DNA of 64,000 nucleotides from Plicaturopsis crispa FD-325 SS-3. Its lineage: Eukaryota; Basidiomycota; Agaricomycetes; Amylocorticiales; Amylocorticiaceae. Numbering within the stretch: position 1 is the stretch's first letter; every line of letters begins with the position of its first letter. The notes beneath the pieces are model-generated. The model had not been told where the DNA came from. It did not search any database and saw only the letters and a program-made list of their open reading frames with translations. A program made the translations under genes and the position numbers. Shown here one piece after another: positions 46,812 through 56,382 of the stretch. The stretch lies in contig KN832554.1 of assembly GCA_000827205.1 (NCBI GenBank), positions 2,353,612-2,417,611 of the forward strand, in the 5' to 3' direction.

Positions 46812-48008
46812 TCACAGGTGACAGCGACGGACAACCAGGACTGTGCGATAAAAAACCAGGTTCGGGGCGCGTGCAAATGTAGGCTGTATGTTGATTGATC
46901 TTGAACGGCTTTGGCAGACACTGCTAGCGGCAGAGTAGCACGAAATATTCACTGGAATAAGATACATGAGCACTATAACTTTGAAGACAAGGCGACACAC
47001 ACCTTCTATTTAGCGGCACCATGGGCGCTTGCAAATCGGCGTGATAAATAAAGTGTAGTTGCGGACTCATCGACTCATGATTTGCTTGCTGAAGGAGAGA
47101 ACATTGTCAATAGGGATCAATATGTCTACAGTCAATTGCGACTTCAAGCATAAGCTCGATGTCTACTTGTATATGTGTAGACTAAGTCACGAAGCTAGTG
47201 CCGCGAGATGATATGAGCTTCTGCCAATGTCTCTGGAGGTTTTGGATACGGCGCACCTCTTATAATGGCGTCGAATGCAAGGGCGGGGCAGGCAAGACAC
47301 ACACCCAGACCTTGACCACAAGTGCTTGAGCTGCTGCCTCGACGTATACTCAACATCGGCGTGCAAGTGCACCTGTAACGGATTCGTCGTAGCTCGAGTC
47401 CTAGAAATCGCACGAAAACGCCACGCCGCCAGTCCGCACGTCGGTGCGCCGTCATTGCAACTTGAGGATACGGCCATTGAACGCGTTGTTGGCATAACGC
47501 CTTCATTTGCTTGTTACTAGCCGGTTTATGGCGGGAAGTGTAGCATGTTCAAGTAGCAGCAGCTCGGACAAGTCTAAAGATGAGGCCTAGGAGGTGCGTT
47601 GGACCGATTCTTGGGCGCTTCAGCGTCGGTCAAGCAAAATCGCGGAGTTCAAAACCTGACTTCGTACTTCGTCGGTTTCGTCGGACGCCCACCAGCAGGT
47701 GCACTCCTCATAAGTAACTCGTTATAAGCTGTAAGTACACCCACCGTCTCTGACCGAACGCGTACGATGTTCTTGTTTTTGCATTCACCACAGGGCCACG
47801 TACATGTCCCCCGGGCGTATCTTCCCCTCCCCAGCTGGCGGGCACGCTAAACCCACGCGGCACGTCAAAAACCCGCAGCGAAATGCCAATTGCACCGAGT
47901 CTTGTCCCCGAAGCACGTCCTCGAGGCAGACGTAGATAGAACCCGCAGCAGCAGCATACAGTAGCACTTAAGCCTCGATTCCCAGGGCAGACGCCCGCTT
48001 GAGCACCC
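46812..48008. other. Gene-free interval
   Basis: About 1.2 kb. No supported gene. The last 100 bases resemble the flank of BTB gene 2 (see 44937-45451). The minus frame 47708-48397 runs antisense through BTB gene 3 and was not accepted. Confidence 0.4.
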
Positions 48009-49377
48009 ATGTACTCACAGCATTCCCCCAGCATCTCAGTCGAGTCCCTGCCCGACAGCGATATGGACAGCGCCCCGAGCTCGCCCATCATGATGGACGA
48101 AAGCCCCCTCGTTGATAAAATCAACGCTCCTCGCAAAATCGACGAGAATCCCCAAAAACCTGTCGAGGCAAAGGACGACAGCCGCTCGCCGTTCCTCCAG
48201 AACGGGAAATACTTCTTCCCGGACGGGACAGTGACCTTCGTGGTGCGTCTGCTGCACCCGACTGCCAGTATAGATAAACGGGCTAACACGTGTGATACGC
48301 AGGTCGAGGACGAGCTGTACAGCGTACACCGCTCCTTCCTGGAGCAGCATGCGCCGTGGTTCCGCGGCCTCCCACGCGGGAGCCACACGCACCCCATCCC
48401 GCTCCCCGGCGTCCGCGCGCGCGATTTCGACAGGTTCCTCAGCGTGCTCTACCCATCGTACGTCTCCCTGCATATTCATTTCGTACTGTTCACTCACAGT
48501 GCTGCACAGGAAAATCAGCGCGCGCGACGCGTCGAGCGTAGAGGAGTGGACGTCCGTGCTGGACCTCGCGGCCCGCTGGGGCGCCGCGGACATCGTGCTC
48601 CTCGCGACCACGGAGCTCGCGCCCATCGCCTCGCCCGTCGACAAGATCGTCCTCGGGCGCAAATACTACGCGCCCATCGCCGCGGCGTGCCCTATCACAG
48701 TATCATTTTGGGGAAGTGTGGACAGCACAATAGAAAATATCGGGGAGTGGCTGCGCCGGGCATACCGCCCGCTCTTCGCGCGGGAGGAAGATTTGACGCT
48801 AGAGGAGGGCGAGCGCCTGGGGATGGCGGAGGTGATTAAGATTGCGCACGCGCGGCGTGAGAGGCTGCTTATGAGACGGACGCCGAAGTCGCGACAGAAA
48901 GGCTACGAAAACATTGACCGCGCTACGGAGAACCTCGTCCAAGAGGCGGTCGGCGTCGAGGAGCCCCCCGTCGTGGCCATTCCGCCGGACGCTACCCCAA
49001 ATGAGGCTCTCGCTTCCCCGAACGTGGTCGTTCCTTCCCCTGGTGAGGCTGGTGCTGCCCCGAATGAGGTGGCTGCTAGCCCGAACGAGGCTACTGCTGC
49101 CTCAAATGAGGTCGCTGCCGCTCCGAATGATATTCGCGCTGCTCGCGATGCTCTCTTCATGCGCATCTTTAACCCAGGCGGTGCCCCCGCAGTTCCGTGC
49201 AAAGACACCGGCGACAGCGCAGACAAGACCGACGTGGACGAGCCGAAGGGACCAATGTCTGAGGAAGAAGACGATGCGAAAGGAAAGAAAATAGGCAAGA
49301 AAGGGGGCACTGAGGAGAAGCTATTCACGGATGAGTACGCTGGCAGCAAGAGAGCAAGAAAGGGAAACACGTGGTGA
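48009..49377 (+). CDS. BTB/POZ domain protein 3, 418 aa
   Basis: Exons 48009-48242, 48303-48457 and 48510-49377. Leader ISVESLPDSDMDSAPSSP; BTB core GKYFFPDGTVTFVVEDELYS, VHRSFLEQHAPWFRGL, RARDFDRFLSVLYPS and EEWTSVLDLAARWGAADIVL; follow-on ELAPIASPVDKIVLGRKYYA, IGEWLRRAYRPLF and EDLTLEEGERLGMAEVIK. The core is about 13 residues shorter than in protein 2 in the loop after WFRGL. The tail holds about six degenerate 7-13-residue repeats of the type xAPNEVAA (bases 48990-49130) and a Lys-rich end. The stop TGA lies inside GTGAGT, a perfect splice-donor sequence, so a further 3' exon is conceivable. Confidence 0.87.
48990..49135 (+). repeat. Coding repeats (APNEVAA-type)
   Basis: Degenerate in-frame repeats in the tail of BTB protein 3, each with Pro-Asn-Glu or Pro-Asn-Asp/Val as the constant core. 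Absent from the neighbouring paralogues, so a recent internal expansion. Confidence 0.6.
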
Positions 49378-50051
49378 GTCCGTCTCAGATATGTTATATT
49401 AGAGACTCCTCCTACTAGTGACCTTCATCAGGAAAAACCTGTATCGCGAATTTGAAATTCTTGGAAAAGTATCGATTCTTGCAATCCGGGAGGTCCAAAG
49501 AATTTCTCACTCGCGTTTATTATGAATTTGCGTAGCATTTCGACTCGGATAGAATCTGTCCCAATTCATCTGACTTTGTTATCTAATTTTTCTCTTATTG
49601 ACCGAAATGGCAAGACATTCAAGACATGACAAAATCAATCGCATTAATAATTGACTACTTACGATGATACTAGACGGTCATTTCTGCGCTCCGTGTCGTC
49701 CGCTCCGGCGACGGCCTCCGAGAATAACATGTACAAACAATTTTCAAAGGGCACTACATAGTATCTGCGAGCCTGCTTGAAACTAAGCTCATGGGAGACA
49801 TCCTGTCGCCACTACTTACTAATACTGGTGCTACTAATCTGTAGTGCTCGCATACTGTGGTTCGCAAGTGCCACGAAAAGCCGCCGCCCTTGTATCGCGA
49901 TGCCAGTCTATCTCTCGCCGCCGCCTCAACTGGCGCGACTCGAACGATCCAGCAACAGCAAGAATGATAGACTAGATGACTCTGTCAACTAAAGCATGAC
50001 ATTAATGATGCGCGCCCTGAGGTCGTATACTGCAATTGCGTCCCAAAGAGT
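49378..50051. other. Gene-free interval
   Basis: 674 bp between two convergent BTB genes; 3' flanks only. AT-richer than its surroundings. No gene seen. Confidence 0.4.
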
Positions 50052-51119
50052 TCACTTCTTCCCTTTCTTCCCCTTCTTCGAACAACAGCATTCCTCAGGA
50101 TCACACTTGCCGCCCTTCTTCTTCTTACTTCCTACCTTGCTGCCCTCCTCGTCCCCTTGCACTTCCACGCCCACAGCAGGCATCTCCTCCTCCACCCCAA
50201 CTGCCTCCTCGACGATTCGCAGCATCTTGTCCTTCCGATCCGAGTCATACCCGCCGCCGCTTACAAGCACTGCCTCGCGCCGCGCCCGCGCGATCTTCAC
50301 CACCTCGACCATCCCGAGCCGCTCGGCCTCCTCCAGCGTCAGGTCCTCCGCGCGCTCGACGATCGCGCGGTACGCCCCGCCGAGCCACGCGCGCAGGTCG
50401 CATGCGGCGCCGAGGGGGACGGGGTACGTGCGCCCGAGGACGAGCTTGTCGAGGGGGGCGGCGACGCGTGCGAGCTCCGTGGTGGCGAGGAGGATGATGT
50501 CTGCGGCGCCGAAGCGGGCGGCGAGGGCAAGGATGGACGTCCACTCGTCGACGGTCTTTGCGTCGCGCTCGCTCACTTTCCTGCGGATACTTAGGGTGTG
50601 AGTATTATGGGACGCGGGGAGGGAGGGAGGGGGAGACGCACTCTGGGTACAGCACGCTGAGGAATCTGTCAAAGTCGAGCGCGCGGATGTCTGGGAGCGG
50701 GATGGGGGCGACTTCGTTGTGCGCGATGAGCTCGCGGAACCACGGCGCGTGTTTCTGCAGCAGCGAGCCTTGGACGTTGTAGAGCTCGTTCTCGACCTGG
50801 GGACATATAGAAGATTCGTTAGCGCGTGAGCTGAGGAGTCGTGGGGCGGACGCACGACGAAGATGGCGGTCCCGTCGGGGAAGAAGTATCTGGCGTTTTT
50901 GCTGGGCGGGGGGCTGTCATCCTTCAAGAGCTCTGCAGGCTCAGCGTCGAGCATAGGCTCTGGGGACTTTTCGTCAGGAGGAAAGCTGGCATTGCTCCCC
51001 AAGAAGTCCTCAGTCTCGAGCGGAGGCTTCTCCATGGGCGAGCGTGGGGCGCTGTCCATATCGCTATCGGGCAAAGACTTGATGGAAAGGCTGGGAGAGG
51101 GCGCAGTGTACATGGGCAT
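50052..51119 (-). CDS. BTB/POZ domain protein 4, 315 aa
   Basis: Minus-strand exons 50856-51119, 50642-50796 and 50052-50580. Leader LSIKSLPDSDMDSAPRSP, nearly the same as in protein 3. BTB core ARYFFPDGTAIFVVENELYN, VQGSLLQKHAPWFRELI, RALDFDRFLSVLYPE and DEWTSILALAARFGAADIIL; follow-on ELARVAAPLDKLVLGRTYPV, LRAWLGGAYRAI and EDLTLEEAERLGMVEVVK. In place of the usual VHR/VHRSFL it has VQGSLL. The tail is shorter than in the others and ends in a Cys/Lys cluster (KCDPEECCCSKKGKKGKK), which could bind metal or be lipidated. The gene is inverted relative to its three paralogues, so the array includes an inversion. Confidence 0.87.
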   Translation of the reverse strand: MPMYTAPSPSLSIKSLPDSDMDSAPRSPMEKPPLETEDFLGSNASFPPDEKSPEPMLDAEPAELLKDDSPPPSKNARYFFPDGTAIFVVRPPHDSSAHALTNLLYVPRSRTSSTTSKARCCRNTRRGSASSSRTTKSPPSRSQTSARSTLTDSSACCTQSASPPPSLPASHNTHTLSIRRKVSERDAKTVDEWTSILALAARFGAADIILLATTELARVAAPLDKLVLGRTYPVPLGAACDLRAWLGGAYRAIVERAEDLTLEEAERLGMVEVVKIARARREAVLVSGGGYDSDRKDKMLRIVEEAVGVEEEMPAVGVEVQGDEEGSKVGSKKKKGGKCDPEECCCSKKGKKGKK

Positions 51120-51629
51120 ACTCGATGGGGGGTGTTAGACCTAGCATCTAAGGCTTAAGAGCCATCGACTGCTGCGGGTTCTATGCGCGTTGGCCTCGAG
51201 GACCTGTTTCGATGACGCGAGTGGGCTTGATATATACTGTGCAGGTCTTTATTGAGCGAGCGGGACCGCGTGACGTCAGCGTAACCGTGAAGTAATGAAG
51301 GCAAAATGCTATTGCAGGCTTCCGAATTAGAGCTAGATTTGATTGCGACGTTGCCAAAGCGTCGCCGCACAACGTACGTAGAGTGCGGGATGTCTCCAGC
51401 GCACGGTAGCTCGTGCGGCCCAGCTTGTACGACCTGGTGAGGCGGACGTGGAGGCGTTGTTGTGTCGTCGTAGTCTCTGCGATAGCCGGAACCTGCAAGC
51501 TACCAGCATATATCACCAATCAAACCAACATTCCAGCAGTCAGAAATGCCATTCGGAGCCGAGGTAGTCGCATAGTAAGTACGGGCAACCGTCCCTTGCT
51601 CGTCTCGCTGCACACATGACCAACAGAGC
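51120..51629. other. Promoter flank of BTB gene 4
   Basis: 510 bp upstream of BTB gene 4. No gene seen; short frames on both strands only. Confidence 0.35.
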
Positions 51630-52720
51630 GGTCGGCGGCTTGCAAGTCGTGACCGAGACACTTCTGCCTGTAAGCCGGCACGGAGCGCCCTTGCGACTTC
51701 GATCGGTGACCGCGGACAATTGCAATTGTGACCGCCGTGCTTCCGATTGGTGAACGATTGGCCGCATATGCAATCAGTGACTCTAGGGCCTTCGAGCGCC
51801 TGGAATTGGTGTGTGCTTGGTCTGCAGCCGGTGACCAGGAACCCTTGAGATCGCGACCACCACTCCTTGGAATCCTGACCGCGCGCCTGCAATCGGCGAC
51901 CGCGAGTGAATAATCGGTGAGAGCCAATATTTGGGCGGTGTCCGCGAAACATGCGATCGGTGACCCCAGACATTTGGGCGGTCACCGTGGACTCTCGAGA
52001 TTATGCCCGCGCGCCAACGATCGGTGACTGCAAATTGAACGGAGACCGCGAAACATTTGGATCGGGACCACAAGCCAGCGATCGGGAATCGCAAACATTT
52101 CGGTGCAGACCACCAAACATCCAGGCGGTGACCGAAAAATATTCGGGCGGGGACCACGCAGCGTGTAAATGCTGACTGCGAAACAGGGCGCCCACGATCA
52201 TTAGGATCGAGACCACCGAGCCTTGAGATTGAGAATGCGCTGGGCCCGCGATTGGTAGCCACGAAACATCTGGACGTCGAAACATTGAAACGTTTGGGTG
52301 CGCAAACGTTTGGGTATAGACCGCAAACGTTTGGGTGCAGACCGCCTACGATCGGAAGGAAGGAAGGAAGGAAGGAGCTGGATATTAAGGTCCCCACTGG
52401 AAACTCCAGAGTGCGTACTACACATACGGACGTAAATATGTGCTACTGCCTATACCTGAGTCGTGTCGCTCTGAGCAGCCATCCTTCGAAATATACAGAC
52501 CCCGGCCAAGCAGTAAATCGGTGTAGACGGGTTCTCAAATGTTCGGGTGCGGACCACGGATGTTTGAAGGTGATACAGCAAGCCAGCGATCGGTGTTCGC
52601 AGGGCCTTTGATTGACGACCGCGAACCTATGAGGTAGAGACCACTGCGCCTGCAAGTAGCGACTTGAGCTAGCAATCGATGGCTGCTGCGCGTAGAATCG
52701 GTGACCACTGCCACTGTCGG
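51630..52720. repeat. Degenerate ~21-bp tandem repeat array
   Basis: Over about 1.1 kb the plus strand repeatedly shows CGGTGACCGC or a variant (TGGTGAAC, CGGCGACC, CGGGACCAC, CAGTGACT), followed after 6-10 bases by GCAAT, GCGAT or GAGAT. Unit length is about 20-23 bp, with some double units. A subset inserts AAACATTTGGG (51940-52350). Units differ by 20-40 percent, so it is an old minisatellite. The array breaks around 52380-52530, where a spacer and a GGAA microsatellite sit, and resumes to about 52720. Minus-strand frames of up to 204 codons inside it are by-products of repeat composition. Confidence 0.7.
52354..52376. repeat. (GGAA)n microsatellite
   Basis: Nearly six consecutive GGAA units inside the spacer of the ~21-bp repeat array. 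Confidence 0.9.
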
Positions 52721-53008
52721 CGTCGATCATTCCCCAGTCATAAGCAGCAGCCACGGTATATTCACGTCGACGTACGTACGGGGTGTACAGATGCGTGGGA
52801 GGTGCACACAAGCACGTCCGTCTCGAAGTCTGCACCGAAACGCGTCTCCTTCAAGGCCCAAGCCGGTCCCATGCAGACGGCATAGGCGTGTGCGTTCGAG
52901 CGGACTGGGAGGTGGTGGCGTGGACAAGATAGACTTGGGCTTATGCATCGTGTATCTCTCGCCGTCTTCGCCGTCGTCGTCCTACACTCCTTCTTGAACC
53001 AGAAATGA

Positions 53009-53607
53009 TCACGCCTTCCTTCTCCCCGAGCTCACCCTCCCTAAGAACAGACCGTCACGGGCCTCCGCCATGCTCACGACCTCCCCAAGTGCACCCCACC
53101 CACGCGCGTTGACGCGAGCGAGGCGGGCTTCCTTTGCCTCGCGTAGCTGCTTCGCGGGGTTCGTGCTTGTGGACGCACGGGCAGGCGATGATGGAGCGGG
53201 GGGAGGGCTCTGCGGGTTCCAGCGTCCACGAGTTTTGTAAAACGCCGCACGCGTCCATGCGAGGTGGGTGGTGCGGAGGCGGAGGAGGTTGAGCGTGAGG
53301 GCGTGGGGGAGGCCGCGGGACGCAGCCGCGCGCGTGAGGAAGGAGAGCGTTCCATCGACTGTGCATCTTAGTCAGCGTGTAGTAAGAGGGTCAGCAAAAG
53401 GGACGCACGCCTATTGTCCCATATCGTCTGCCAGTGCGGGCGCGATTTGCGGCCGCGGTAGAGGAGGTGGGCGTTGCGGGCCGCGGCGCGGAACACGGGG
53501 CGGTACAGTCTGCGTAGTGCGCGCGTGGCTGGTGGCTGGGCGAGTGTTGCAGCCCGGGAAACGCGGAGGAAGAGGCGGTAGGCGGCGCGCAGACTCGGGG
53601 GCAACAT
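53009..53607 (-). CDS. Small basic protein, possible LYR-motif mitochondrial protein, 182 aa
   Basis: Two exons, 53409-53607 and 53009-53358, joined in phase. The protein begins MLPPSLRAAYRLFLRVSRAA; the AYRLFLR stretch near the start and the following RRLYRPVFRAAARN resemble Complex1_LYR proteins, which act in mitochondrial Fe-S transfer or respiratory-complex assembly. The N-terminal 60 residues are Arg/Ala-rich without acids, as in a mitochondrial presequence. The C-terminal half (LRLRTTHLAWTRAAFYKTRG, then AKQLREAKEARLARVNARGW) is basic and helical. The exact LYR tripeptide context differs from the consensus, so the family call is tentative. It is divergent from the GGPP synthase gene with only 93 bp between the starts. 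Confidence 0.6.
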
Positions 53608-54829
53608 CGCCGTGAGTGACTTGTGAGTGACGTCGAGAAAGAGGGAGGTGTCACGTTATGGAGTAGAGAGAACGCGCGTGACTAGCGTGACGCGCCTGAT
53701 ATGGAGCCGTACCACGACCTGCTCGCGTCCCTCCGCGCATCATCCTTGTCGCCCCCCGCACCCCAAGACGACTCTGCCCTGCTCGAGCCGTACACGTACC
53801 TCGCTAGCCACCCGGGAAAGGATGTCCGCACCCTCCTCATCCACGCTTTCGACCAGTGGCTCCACGTCCCCCCGCAACGTCTCGCCCGCCTCACCCGCAT
53901 CGTGTCCATGCTCCATACTGCGAGCCTCATGATCGACGATATCGAGGACGATAGCCAGTTGAGGAGGGGCGTGCCGGTGGTGCATAAGATTTATGGCGTT
54001 CCGCAGACGATTAATAGCGCGAATTATGTGTATTTTTTGGCGTATGAGGAGTTGAGCGCGTTGAGGAGAGAGATACCGGACGCGCCTCAAACGCCATCTC
54101 CGTCTGCGAGCAACGAGGCCGCGCGCCAGCCACCCGAACGACTCATTGAGGAAAAGGACCTCGATAACATCGTCACCGGTGAGTGCTGTCTCTTTCGTTT
54201 GCCCTCCGCCCCCTGTGACTTCCACTTCGGGCGGGCTCGCGTCGTATGCTGCTATTGAATATGCCCTCCCGTCCCTCCCGCGTATTTATCCTGTCCGTCC
54301 TTACTGCCATGTCTTTATTGCGCCCGTTTCCCTTCATTGGAACTATTCGCGCGCACCTACCTTCCCTCTTCACGTCGTCCCACCGCGTTCACTGCTTTTA
54401 AATTCGATTCATGCGCGTCTTCCTGGCCCACTATCTGGCACCCCCTCCCACCCAGTCCGATGCTTCGCTTCGCCGCATTTCGTGCATCTTCGTCGGTCAT
54501 CGCAGAATTTAGATTTCGTTCACATCCCCAAGTCGACTCTCATGCAGCGTCCTTCCTGTTATAACGCTACTCCGGCTATTACACCGCTCGTGTTCCACCC
54601 TTGCGCATCGTTCAGCGCGTTCTCGAGGGGGCCCGGGTTTTATTTCTCGCTGGTGCTCTGTCATGTTCCGCCCCATCGTCTCCGTTTCCGCCACGCGTCG
54701 TCTAGTCTCTTTGGTTACAACTCGCTTTAACTACGCGTCACTCTTCACTTCGACCGTTCTCTCGTCTGCTTCTGCCGCGCATCTCACAACTCTAGCGCGC
54801 GGCTGTCTCTCACCCTCACCCTCCTCTTC

Positions 54830-55705
54830 CTCACCCTAACTAACCCCCAGCCCTTCACAGCGGAGCTCCTCGCCCTCCACCGCGGCCAGGGCCGCGAGCT
54901 GCTCTGGCGCGATACCCTGCATTGCCCGACGGAGGCGGAGTATGTGAGCATGGTTAATGATAGTGGGTGTTTTGTTACGTTCTTTTGGGTTGGGTGGTTG
55001 CTCACTAAATATTTGAATGACTTGACGTACCGCGACCAATTCGAACGACTACCAATCACGCTGCGATGTGATGAACGTACCAATCCACCGAACACCGACG
55101 TACCACGACCGACTACGGCGAACACGCACACAGAGACGGGCGGCCTGTTCCGCATCGCGATCAAGCTCATGATGGCGTGCGCGACGACGAGGCTCCAGCT
55201 CTCCTCTACTTCACACCTTTTTATTCCACGACTCTCTTCATTGCACATTCTCCCGTCTTTTACGCGCTTTCCCCAACCCTAACTAACTAACCCCCCTCCC
55301 CCTTCACAGCGGAGCTCCTCGCCCTGCACCGCGGCCAGGGCCGCGAGCTGCTCTGGCGCGACACGCTCCAGTGCCCGACGGAGGCGGAGTATGTGAGCAT
55401 GGTCAATGATAGTGGGTGGTATTTCCTTTTGGGTGTTTTTTGGGGGAGGGCTGACCGTGCCAACGACCGAAATTAATGATGACCACCGACGATGTACCGA
55501 CACCCACCATTACTACCGATACATATCGCTCACCAATCACCGACTCACCGCCGACACCTACCACCGACGCTAACCTGCACGACGTACCGCCACCACCGAC
55601 CACCCACCTCCCCGAATGACGAACGCACGCACAGAGACAGGCGGCCTGTTCCGCATCGCGATCAAGCTGATGATGGCGTGCGCGACGACGAATGTGGACG
55701 TGTGC
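54830..55705 (+). repeat. Tandem duplication of an exon pair in the GGPP synthase gene
   Basis: Copy 1 exons at 54861-54962 and 55134-55195; copy 2 at 55310-55411 and 55635-55701. The 102-bp exon pair members differ by only a few bases and code the same residues save His/Gln at one place; the splice acceptors (CTTCACAG, CACACAG) are also shared. Introns have diverged far more than exons and differ in length. Copy 1 has no donor after CGACGACGAG, where copy 2 has GTGTGCGTG. Confidence 0.85.
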
Positions 55706-56003
55706 GTGTCTCATCCTCTCCTCCCATTCTCCCCTTCTCTTCCTCGTGCTCTTTCGCGTTCTCCTTCATGTGCCCTGTGCTCGGGCATCATAAGTCACGA
55801 GTATGAGACCGCATGCTAACCTGACGCGGGCACCCAGGGACTACATCCCGCTCGTGAACCTCATCGGCATCTTCTTCCAGATCAGGGACGATTATACACT
55901 ATGCCCAAAAACTTGTGTCCGGTTGTCCAATACGTATTTTAGGCCTCTAGACCTTAGATCTTCAGAGGGGCGTAAGCACCGCCGCCAGCGCGCTGATGTG
56001 GAC

Positions 56004-56068
56004 GCGCATCGAAGGTGTCGCAAACGCGCATCGAAGGTGTGGCCGCGCATCGAAGGTGTCGCAAACGT
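56004..56068. repeat. ~22-bp tandem repeat, three copies
   Basis: CGCATCGAAGGTGT occurs three times, twice followed by CGCAAACG. It lies in the foreign tail of the GGPP synthase frame, 110 bp after homology ends. Confidence 0.85.
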
Positions 56069-56073
56069 AGTCC

Positions 56074-56122
56074 GAGGCGCTGACATGTGCGTAAGTCGAG
56101 CGCTGACATGTGCGCAAGTGAA
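56074..56122. repeat. ~22-bp tandem repeat, two copies
   Basis: GAGCGCTGACATGTGCGYAAGT-type unit twice in direct succession, right after the previous repeat. Confidence 0.8.
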
Positions 56123-56382
56123 AGAGTTCGCAGGCATATGCATGCCATTTAATTATGTGCAGAAGCGATGCCAGTCTATGAAGAGAGGGGGACGAGGCCG
56201 AGCGGCAATGTTCTAGTATCAGAATGATGGTAACTTTGAGCGGGTGCGGTCGCCCCCCGACGATATCCCCAGCACACATTAACTAAGCAGTATCCTGCGA
56301 ATGCGTCGGTGAGCGGCGTGGGGAACAGGGAATGATGCCCAGTGAAAATCGGAGACCGATGAGACTACTGGGGATATTTCGG

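Larger units (their letters stand above)
53701..56216 (+). pseudogene. Geranylgeranyl diphosphate synthase gene with duplicated exons and lost 3' end
   Basis: Exon 1 (53701-54178) encodes the start of a trans-prenyltransferase, with KDVR, the first Asp-rich motif DDIEDD (Asp79-Asp84) and RRGVPVVHKIYG. Exons 2 and 3 occur twice: 54861-54962 with 55134 onward, and 55310-55411 with 55635-55701 ([20 protein letters not shown], then [18 protein letters not shown]). Only the second copy has a donor after exon 3. Exon 4 starts at 55838 (DYIPLVNLIGIFFQIRDDY), carrying the second Asp-rich motif's beginning, and homology ends at 55895. The frame then runs 107 codons through tandem repeats to a stop at 56216. 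Splicing exon 1 to the second copy gives 341 in-frame codons. The normal last third, including the rest of the active-site wall, is missing. GGPP feeds carotenoid, diterpene and protein-prenylation pathways; a functional copy should exist elsewhere. Confidence 0.8.

Noticed and set aside
49925-49995. Possible tRNA on the minus strand (CGTTCGAGTCGCGCCA)
   Set aside because: Box B-like bases are present, but no box A at the right distance and no sequence that pairs with the supposed 3' acceptor strand.
51783-52397. 204-codon minus-strand frame and smaller ones in the same region
   Set aside because: They run through the degenerate ~21-bp repeats; repeated words such as PNV and HRLDVW arise from the units, not from a protein family.
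54146-54730. 194-codon open frame on the plus strand
   Set aside because: It lies almost wholly in intron 1 of the GGPP synthase gene, has no motif, and its composition is pyrimidine-rich intron sequence.
26977-56216. A terpene biosynthetic cluster (transporter, reductase, GGPP synthase)
   Set aside because: The three genes are spread over 29 kb among housekeeping genes such as ELP1, there is no terpene cyclase or P450, and the GGPP synthase is broken.
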